Positions 21,511 to 26,898 of a stretch of 26,898 nt of DNA are shown here, in pieces. The position numbers and the translations under genes were made by a program. The notes beneath the pieces are model-generated. The model saw only the letters and a list, made by a program, of their open reading frames with translations. It made no database searches and was not told the DNA's origin. How positions within the stretch are numbered: position 1 is the stretch's first letter; the number at the start of each line of letters is the position of its first letter. The DNA lies in the NCBI RefSeq assembly GCF_024622045.1, contig NZ_JANKBP010000024.1, one strand, 5' to 3'. The stretch comes from Rodentibacter caecimuris (GTDB taxonomy: Bacteria; Pseudomonadota; Gammaproteobacteria; Enterobacterales; Pasteurellaceae).

Positions 21511-21827
21511 TGTTTTCAATTCAGCTTCCGGACAAAAACGACTTTATCACCGAGGTGAACCTTGATGATGAAGTCTTTTTTTTACACTTTTCTTGGAATG
21601 ATACCCTCGGGCAATGGTTTTTAGCGATAGAAAATGCCTATAACGATGAGCTGGCATCCGGTATTGCGGTGTTACCTGAACGACCATTAATTGAGCCGAT
21701 AAGACGTGAAGATTTGCCATTGGGTGAGCTGATTGTCGTTTGCTCGGATAATTTGTCGCATATTGGGCGAAATGATTTTATCAATGGTCGAGCAGAATTG
21801 ATTTATCGGGAGATTGATGATGAATAA
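21510..21827 (+). CDS. Baseplate plug-like protein
   Basis: A 105-residue strand-rich protein (FSIQLPDKNDFITEVNLDDEVFF, FLHFSWNDTLGQWFLAIEN, GELIVVCSDNLSHIGRNDF) that ends in an acidic REIDDE. The W-N-x-x-x-G-Q-W-F-L motif and length match small proteins called baseplate plug or cyanophage-type plug in contractile phages. In them it closes the tube end inside the hub. It overlaps the previous gene by one base (ATAATG) and the next by 8 bases. The call rests on motif and order. Confidence 0.7.
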   Translation: MFSIQLPDKNDFITEVNLDDEVFFLHFSWNDTLGQWFLAIENAYNDELASGIAVLPERPLIEPIRREDLPLGELIVVCSDNLSHIGRNDFINGRAELIYREIDDE

Positions 21828-22788
21828 TCGCTTTATGCGGACCTATAAATTGCTAATTGGTAAGAAAAAAGCAAAAGAGGGGATCGCTATTGAGCAACCC
21901 ATGCGAATTGAGTTTGATATTACCAAAGACACTGAAAGCGAGCCTAACGAAAATACTATCAAAATCTATAATCTCGCGCCTGAAACCCGCAAAGCCATCG
22001 AACAACCTGATATGCGGTGTGTGCTTTATGCCGGTTACGAAGAAGAGCATATTTCATTGCTTTGCTGCGGTGATATTGCTCAAGCTTATTCTTATCATGA
22101 CGGAGCGGACTGGGTCACGCAACTCTTTGTGCTTGATGGCTTGATTGAGGTTCGAGATACCGCTGTTTCATTAGGCTATGGTGGCGGGGTAAGTTCAAGT
22201 CAAATTGCCAATGATATTGCTGCAAAAATGGGCGTGACATTGGTGGGGGCGGATAATCTTAAAACCCGACAATGGGCGAATGGGTTTAGTTTTTATGGTG
22301 CGGCACGGATCGCACTCAATAAAATCACTGCCGGCACAGGACTTGAATGGTCGATCCAAAATGGCGAATTACAGATCGTCAATAAGCGCGGGGTAACAAA
22401 ACGCGAAGGCTATGTGTTAGCAAAAGATAGCGGGCTTATCGGCTACCCTGAACGCACTCGCGAGGCGGCAAAAAGCAAAAAAGATGATTCGCCAAAGAAG
22501 AAAAAAGAGGAAAAATTTTCCAATGATCGGCAAGCAAAAGACGGTTGGAATGTGAAATCACTACTTCTTCCGATGGTGAACCCGTGCGACAAAATAAAAC
22601 TGGAAAGCCAGAGTGTAACGGGTTGGTTTCGTGTGGAAAGCATCAAACATACCGGTGATAGCTTTAGTGGGGATTGGCAAAGTGAGCTGCATTTAATCGA
22701 ATTGGGCGAAAAAACCAAAGGTGAAAAAGTGGCGGAGAAAAAAGCCAAGCATCGTAAAAAGAAAAAGGCGAAGAAAAAAGATGAATGA
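21820..22788 (+). CDS. Baseplate hub protein with strongly basic C-terminal tail
   Basis: A 322-residue protein in the baseplate hub (gp44/gpD-like) slot before the spike. It has a first strand domain (MRTYKLLIGKKKAKEGIAIE, MRIEFDITKDTE, NTIKIYNLAPETRKAIEQPD), a YAGYEEEHISLLCCGDIAQAYS strand set, a SSSQIANDIAAKMGVTL helix and a TGLEWSIQNGELQIVNKRG hairpin typical of hub proteins. Two basic segments are unusual: a Lys/Asp/Ser insertion near 225-245, and the last 27 residues, which hold 13 Lys and one Arg. I start at the ATG at 21820 because GGGAG lies 6 bases before it; earlier in-frame codons (21814, 21817) are too close. It overlaps the spike gene by 8 bases. Confidence 0.78.
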   Translation: MNNRFMRTYKLLIGKKKAKEGIAIEQPMRIEFDITKDTESEPNENTIKIYNLAPETRKAIEQPDMRCVLYAGYEEEHISLLCCGDIAQAYSYHDGADWVTQLFVLDGLIEVRDTAVSLGYGGGVSSSQIANDIAAKMGVTLVGADNLKTRQWANGFSFYGAARIALNKITAGTGLEWSIQNGELQIVNKRGVTKREGYVLAKDSGLIGYPERTREAAKSKKDDSPKKKKEEKFSNDRQAKDGWNVKSLLLPMVNPCDKIKLESQSVTGWFRVESIKHTGDSFSGDWQSELHLIELGEKTKGEKVAEKKAKHRKKKKAKKKDE

Positions 22789-23395
22789 ACTTGAAGATAT
22801 TAACGTGGCATTGCCGGCAAAAGTGGTGAGCTATGATGCGGCAACGGTTCGCATAGTCGCTAAACCTGCCATTCCTAAGCGATTAGCGAGCGGGGAAGTG
22901 CTAGGCGCACCGCAAATTGTCAATGTGCCTGTGATGTTCCCTATGGTGGATATAAACGGGGCATTGGCTCAAATTACCCTACCTGTAAAGTCGGGTGATG
23001 GATGTTTACTTATCTTTTCACAGAGAAGTTTGGAAAATTGGTTGAGTGGTAGCTCGGATGCACCTGATGATCCAAGAATGTTTGATTTATCTGATGCTTT
23101 TTGTTTGATGGGTGGAAATGCTAAATCTCCTTCTGCTGATGGTGAAAATCTTTGTGTCAAATATGGTTCTGGGAGTATCAAGATTGCACCAAGTGGTGAT
23201 ATTACTATTGATGCGCCAAGTACAACTATTAATGCGCCAACCAATACGATTAACGGTGATGTTCAAATTAACGGTGCAGTTTCGGCTTCTTCAACCATTA
23301 CGGCGCAAGGCGATATTGTCGGCAATGGCATTTCGCTCGGCGGGCATACCCACATGGAACAAGGAGACAGTAAACTAACCTCAGTCGCACAATAA
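22781..23395 (+). CDS. Baseplate spike, Gp138 type, with HxH iron-binding tip
   Basis: A 204-residue spike protein of the Gp138/gpV kind that pierces the outer membrane. The N-terminal OB-fold domain covers about 1-115 (LPAKVVSYDAATVRIVAKPA, VPVMFPMVDINGALAQITLP, GDGCLLIFSQRSLENW). A triple-stranded beta-helix part follows with short repeats (ITIDAPSTTINAPTNTINGD, VQINGAVSASSTITAQGDIV). The tip ends GGHTHMEQ, where H189-T-H191 matches the HxH that binds an iron ion at the apex of P2 gpV and phi92 gp138. The ATG at 22781 is chosen because it overlaps the hub stop by 8 bases; the longer frame from 22721 is lysine-rich read-through of the hub tail. Confidence 0.85.
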   Translation: MNELEDINVALPAKVVSYDAATVRIVAKPAIPKRLASGEVLGAPQIVNVPVMFPMVDINGALAQITLPVKSGDGCLLIFSQRSLENWLSGSSDAPDDPRMFDLSDAFCLMGGNAKSPSADGENLCVKYGSGSIKIAPSGDITIDAPSTTINAPTNTINGDVQINGAVSASSTITAQGDIVGNGISLGGHTHMEQGDSKLTSVAQ

Positions 23396-23438
23396 AGTGC
23401 GGTCATTTTGGTGATATTTTTGACCAAAAGGAATGAAC

Positions 23439-23804
23439 ATGTTCGATCTTAAACTCAATAGCCAACACGATCTTTTAATAAAGGAAAATCGTTTAGTGCT
23501 AACGGATGGTATGAACGCCATCGCACAACGAATAAAAATCGTGTTACTCACTTTTGCCGGTGAGTGGTTTTTAGATATTTCACAGGGCTTGCCCTATTTT
23601 GATGAAATCTTAGTAAAAAATCCTAATTCAACCCGCATTTATGCCATTTTCCGTCGTCAAATCGCGCGTGTAAGAGGCGTAAAGCGGGTGATCAATTTAA
23701 CCTTGTCTGTTGATCGCAAATCTCGCTCTTTAATTGTTGAGTTTGAGGCGGAAAGTGTAGAAGGGGTGATCAAAGACAAAATCAGAATCAAACGGTATGA
23801 ATAA
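23439..23804 (+). CDS. Baseplate wedge protein, gp25/W-like
   Basis: A 121-residue protein of the T4 gp25 / P2 gpW / DUF2634 group, which starts sheath polymerisation from the baseplate. Landmarks are the opening MFDLKLNSQHDLLIKENRLVLTDG, AIAQRIKIVLLTFAGEWFLD, and the GLPYFDEILVKNPN loop followed by a helix (RIYAIFRRQIARVRGVKRVI). The ATG at 23439 has AAAGGA at 8 bases; the in-frame one at 23433 is too close to it. An uptake core (23395-23403) and a small hairpin (23406-23429) lie between the spike stop and this gene. Confidence 0.85.
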   Translation: MFDLKLNSQHDLLIKENRLVLTDGMNAIAQRIKIVLLTFAGEWFLDISQGLPYFDEILVKNPNSTRIYAIFRRQIARVRGVKRVINLTLSVDRKSRSLIVEFEAESVEGVIKDKIRIKRYE

Positions 23805-23819
23805 TAACAAGGAATCATT

Positions 23820-25256
23820 ATGGCGGATTATGGTGTGACTTCATCGGGCTTTGTGCGTAAACGAATGCCCGAGCAATTACAAGAACTTTATGAGCAAACC
23901 AAACGACAATTTGGCGTAGATATTGATTTAACTCCTGAAACTGTGTTAGGCGGCTTACTTTCGATTCAATCTGAACGTTTTGCGACTCTTTGGGAATTAG
24001 CTGAGGGCGTTTATAGTGCAATGTACCCGATGAGTGCAACAGGTGTAAATCTCGATCGTGCAGTTTCATTTACCGGGGTGAAACGTTTACAAGCGGAATA
24101 TTCCCGTGTGCCATTGATTTTTTACGGTAATCAAGGGGCGTTAATCCCTGAAAATACCGCTGTGCGAAATCAAGCGTCCCAAGTATTGTATTTCACAGAA
24201 CAAACTACGACTATCGATACTAATTCTGTTGCGTATGCAAGGGTTCAATTAGCAGTAAATCTACCTAGTGTTGGAGAGCAGTTTTCAATAACGATTGCCG
24301 GCAAAAAATACAATTTTCAGGCAGAAAGAACTTCGGTAGCTCATGCAATAACGGGGCTTGCTAATCAACTAAAAAACCTTAATTTTGTCGAGGTGAATAA
24401 CGATAACGTCATCATTGAAATTCATGCTTCAACTATTACAACATTTAGCATTTCTGTAAGTGCAAATTTGAAACTTATTTTGCTTGGTGCTCGTGTTATG
24501 GCAAGCACGGAAGTGCCTAGCCAAGATGAATCTGAAATCGGCCAGGTGAATGAGTTAATTAATCAACTTGATGGCATTGAACGAGTTGAAAACCGTACTG
24601 AAGGCAGTGCAGGGCGATTGGAAGAAACCGATCTTGAGCTTTATCGCCGTTACCATTACGGCGTATGGGAAAATGGTGCAGGAACTATTGATAGCCTTTA
24701 TGCCAATTTAAACCGTGTTAATGGAGTGAAAGCTTTACGTGTGTATGAAAATGATACCTCAAGCACTCAAAATGGCGTGCCGGCAAATTCGATTTATGTC
24801 GTTGTAAAAGGCGGGTTGGATGAGGATATTGGCAAGGCGCTGCTTAAACATAAACCACTTGGCATACGAACGCATGGCAGCACGACAGTTAGTGTCAAAG
24901 ACAGTCAGAACCAACCGCACTTGATGAAGTTTAGCCGTCCTCGCAAAGTATATATTTGGATAAAAATTGTTATCCAAACATTTACCGATCAAGGTGAGTT
25001 TACCAAAAGCGGCTATCTTGCTCAAGCCATGAAAAAAGTGTTGGATTATGGAAAAAATCTTGGCATTGGAAGTGACGTGATTTTACAACGTATTATGGCG
25101 CAATGTGTCTCTGTGGAGGGGGTGAATAATGTCTCCGTAATGTTGGGAAGAACCGCCAGAATTACTGATAATGAGCCAATTTATCAAAGTGCAGATATTG
25201 TTCTTGCTCAAGATGAAGAGGCTGTTTTCGATCCATCTATTATCACAATGAGTTAA
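23820..25256 (+). CDS. Baseplate J-like protein (gpJ/gp47), enlarged by an inserted domain
   Basis: A 478-residue wedge protein of the baseplate J family, which links the central hub to the tail fibres and triggers contraction. The N-terminal part (GFVRKRMPEQLQELYEQTKRQF, TPETVLGGLLSIQSERFATL, LDRAVSFTGVKRLQA) and the later part (GRLEETDLELYRRYHYG, GAGTIDSLYANLNRVNGVKAL, AQCVSVEGVNNVSV) match. P2 gpJ has about 300 residues; the excess is largely a strand-rich insertion at about 120-230 (VAYARVQLAVNLPSV, GKKYNFQAERTSVAHAITGL). Such insertions occur in other contractile phages of this type. AAGGA lies before the ATG. It ends four bases before the next ATG. Confidence 0.9.
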   Translation: MADYGVTSSGFVRKRMPEQLQELYEQTKRQFGVDIDLTPETVLGGLLSIQSERFATLWELAEGVYSAMYPMSATGVNLDRAVSFTGVKRLQAEYSRVPLIFYGNQGALIPENTAVRNQASQVLYFTEQTTTIDTNSVAYARVQLAVNLPSVGEQFSITIAGKKYNFQAERTSVAHAITGLANQLKNLNFVEVNNDNVIIEIHASTITTFSISVSANLKLILLGARVMASTEVPSQDESEIGQVNELINQLDGIERVENRTEGSAGRLEETDLELYRRYHYGVWENGAGTIDSLYANLNRVNGVKALRVYENDTSSTQNGVPANSIYVVVKGGLDEDIGKALLKHKPLGIRTHGSTTVSVKDSQNQPHLMKFSRPRKVYIWIKIVIQTFTDQGEFTKSGYLAQAMKKVLDYGKNLGIGSDVILQRIMAQCVSVEGVNNVSVMLGRTARITDNEPIYQSADIVLAQDEEAVFDPSIITMS

Positions 25257-25260
25257 AACA

Positions 25261-25875
25261 ATGACTATTCAGAAGGCACTTTCACAGGATTTTGAACAAG
25301 CTGCATGGGAAAATCAGCTTGCTCAATTTCGCTATTCCCCTAATCTTCAAAAACTTTTCCATGTACTTTTCAAACCATATCAATCGTTGCAACTGGCATT
25401 AAAACAAAACTTAGAGCAACGGGATTTAGAATCAGCAAAAGGAAAGCAGTTAGATGGTATTGGGGATATCGTTGGATTACCTCGCCCCTATATTAACCGT
25501 GACGGAGAATGGTATTTTGGTTTCCGTGGGCAATCTAAAGGTAAGGGTTTTAGCCAAGCACCTATTCGTGATCTGGCTTTGCTCACGAATAATCAGAAGA
25601 TTCAATTTATGGCTGATGAGCCATATAGGCGACTATTGCGATGGAAAATTATTGCCAATAATTCACAAGGCACGCTTGAAGATGTAATCAATGCGTGCCT
25701 TGTGCTTTTTAAGGCTAGTCGAGTGATTGTGAGAGAAGTTGCTCCTTGTAATGTTGAAATTCAAATTGAACGAGCGTTGAAAGATCAAATTATGGCGATT
25801 GAACAAAACCCAAGTGACTGGATACCTATCGGAGTAGGCATATCAACAACGGTGATCTTTAAAAATAAGGAATAG
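25261..25875 (+). CDS. Baseplate / tail protein I-like (DUF2612)
   Basis: A 204-residue protein of the DUF2612 group, which takes the place of P2 gpI between gpJ and the tail fibre. Features are RYSPNLQKLFHVLFKPYQSL, a GKQLDGIGDIVGLPR motif (shared with gpI-like proteins), YFGFRGQSKGKGFSQAPIR, a DEPYRRLLRWKIIANNSQG segment and a C-terminal strand set. It probably anchors the fibre to the baseplate. A clear overlap with neighbours is absent, but the 4-base gap to gpJ and 3-base gap to the fibre fit a tight operon. Confidence 0.86.
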   Translation: MTIQKALSQDFEQAAWENQLAQFRYSPNLQKLFHVLFKPYQSLQLALKQNLEQRDLESAKGKQLDGIGDIVGLPRPYINRDGEWYFGFRGQSKGKGFSQAPIRDLALLTNNQKIQFMADEPYRRLLRWKIIANNSQGTLEDVINACLVLFKASRVIVREVAPCNVEIQIERALKDQIMAIEQNPSDWIPIGVGISTTVIFKNKE

Positions 25876-25878
25876 AGT

Positions 25879-26898
25879 ATGCAATTAAAACTAATTGATT
25901 TATTCGAATCGATTCGTTGGGCAAAAAACGGTGATTTAACTGATTTTTCCCAAACTAACTATGAGGCAGGATGGGCACATTTAGGTGATGATACGCCAAC
26001 AGTACAAGATTTTAATTATGTACAAGCCATGAATGACCAAAAAGATCAATGGCTCTTTGCGCAAATTAATGAAGTTTTGAAAGCACAGGGAATTGAGGCT
26101 ACAGAAGAAGATTTGCCGGCATTAAAGCGTGCTATAGAAAATTTGGTTACTGCTAAAAGCACCCCAAAAACCATCACTGCAGAAACACAAAACGGTTTTG
26201 ATGAAAGTGGGCACACTCACGAAATTGATCGTGCGACAACAGCAAAAGCCGGTATTGTTCAACTCTCAAATGACGATAATAGTGATGATGAAACCAAAGC
26301 CCCGACATTAAAAGCGATTAAAAAACTAAAAGGGCTTTATGATGGATTACGGCGTTTGTTGGATAGTTACATTCCGAATAGTAAAAAATCCAATGCGGTC
26401 AATAGCCCAAGTAGCGACACGATTGCGACAAGTGCTGCGGCTAAAACGGCTTACGACAAAGGCGCTGAAGCGAAAAACGCAGCTGATAATGCTAACAACA
26501 ATGCAAACAGACGTGCATTTGGACTTGCGTTATCAAGCGAGGATTTAAACAACGTTACAGCCTCGGGTATTTACGGACAAAATGCAAATATAAACGCCAC
26601 TCCAGCTCGTCATTATCCTATACAACAAGCGGGAATGTTATTAGTGACGGAACATTCCGGTTACGGCGCGCAACAGCTTTATGTACCTTATAACGCCGGT
26701 TATCTCTATGCTAGAGGTCGTAATGCAAGTAACGGATGGGATGATTGGAAGCGTATTGATGGCTTAGACAAAGTGTCAAAATCGGGCGATACGATGACCG
26801 GAAATCTGGTCATTGATACGGATGATTCGTTGCTTAAAGGTAAAAGAAGCGGGGTGAATAAATATGCTGTCGGGCTACGAAATAGTACAAGTAACGAT
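25879..26898 (+). CDS. Tail fibre protein, N-terminal part (3' truncated)
   Basis: 340 residues are visible before the window ends; the frame stays open. The N-terminus (about 1-90) is a baseplate-binding part (MQLKLIDLFESIRWAKNGDL, then QDFNYVQAMNDQKDQWLF). Next come a GHTHEI motif (H112-T-H114), a fibre repeat AGIVQLSNDDNSDDETKAPT typical of phage_fibre_2, a coiled-coil region rich in Ala/Asn/Lys (185-212), and a pyocin-knob-like domain (about 220-293: DLNNVTASGIYGQ, NAGYLYARGRN, NGWDDWKRID). SGDTMTGNLVI (302-312) is the usual start of further repeats. The receptor-binding tip is outside. TAAGGAA lies 10 bases before the ATG. Confidence 0.9.
   Translation, partial: MQLKLIDLFESIRWAKNGDLTDFSQTNYEAGWAHLGDDTPTVQDFNYVQAMNDQKDQWLFAQINEVLKAQGIEATEEDLPALKRAIENLVTAKSTPKTITAETQNGFDESGHTHEIDRATTAKAGIVQLSNDDNSDDETKAPTLKAIKKLKGLYDGLRRLLDSYIPNSKKSNAVNSPSSDTIATSAAAKTAYDKGAEAKNAADNANNNANRRAFGLALSSEDLNNVTASGIYGQNANINATPARHYPIQQAGMLLVTEHSGYGAQQLYVPYNAGYLYARGRNASNGWDDWKRIDGLDKVSKSGDTMTGNLVIDTDDSLLKGKRSGVNKYAVGLRNSTSND

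Larger units (their letters stand above)
387..24922. repeat. Ten DNA uptake cores (AAGTGCGGT, Haemophilus type) dispersed over the window
   Basis: Forward copies are at 387, 6227, 15411, 16881, 20228 and 23395; reverse copies (ACCGCACTT) at 4107, 8558, 15759 and 24914. Near-misses are at 4359 (CAGTGCGGT) and about 12946. Two lie in terminator stems and one in a gene-end hairpin; the others are inside coding or leader sequence. Density is about one per 2.7 kb. Confidence 0.85.

Noticed and set aside
22721..22780. Longer N-terminus for the spike
   Set aside because: It is only lysine/arginine-rich read-through of the hub tail in another frame; the normal spike N-terminus begins at 22781.
1..26898. 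CRISPR array, insertion sequence or transposase
   Set aside because: I saw no regularly spaced direct repeats, terminal inverted repeats with target duplication, or transposase-like coding sequence.

Overview
The window is the late half of a temperate, contractile-tailed (myovirus-type) phage or prophage of a Haemophilus-group Pasteurellaceae host. The host call rests on ten copies of the Haemophilus-dialect DNA uptake core AAGTGCGGT or its complement, on AT-rich composition, and on protein flavour. Both window ends cut through genes: a DnaB-type helicase on the left and a tail fibre on the right. No integrase, CI-type repressor or attachment site is visible, so lysogeny functions lie outside.

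Layout. 1-1.7 kb: end of the replication/nin region (DnaB-like helicase, NinB, NinG, Q-type antiterminator), closed by a terminator. 1.7-4.3 kb: an accessory block between Q and the lysis genes, holding a stand-alone HsdR-N nuclease-like gene with its own terminator, then a KilA-N/ORF6C antirepressor preceded by a probable C4-type antisense RNA, and a 53-residue membrane peptide. 4.3-4.6 kb: a good sigma70-like promoter followed at once by a terminator (a candidate Q-dependent late promoter with its tR'), then a phage tRNA-Arg(CCU) and another terminator. 4.57-6.6 kb: a small ORF, a reverse-strand orphan gene, then holin, lysozyme, Rz and Rz1. 6.6-14.1 kb: small and large terminase, portal, a MuF head protein fused to a phosphoribosyltransferase-like domain, DUF2213 protease/scaffold, DUF2190 decoration protein, DUF2184 capsid protein. 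14.1-25.9 kb: head-tail connectors, tail terminator, DUF3383 sheath, DUF3277 tube, tail chaperones, tape measure, baseplate (Dit-like, plug, hub, Gp138-type spike, gp25, J, DUF2612), then the tail fibre. A higBA toxin-antitoxin pair sits backwards between the tape measure and the baseplate genes.

How it fits together. Q would modify polymerase at the candidate late promoter near 4.35 kb, so that it reads through the many intrinsic terminators found inside the late operon (near 4.4, 4.55, 5.27, 11.37, 12.97, 16.88 and 20.24 kb). Lysis, packaging, head and tail genes then form one transcription unit with many ATGA-type overlaps. The accessory genes (nuclease-like protein, antirepressor with antisense RNA, orphan reverse gene, higBA, MuF-PRTase extension) are the places where unusual biology is most likely. 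All functional names are from sequence reading only; no database search was run.
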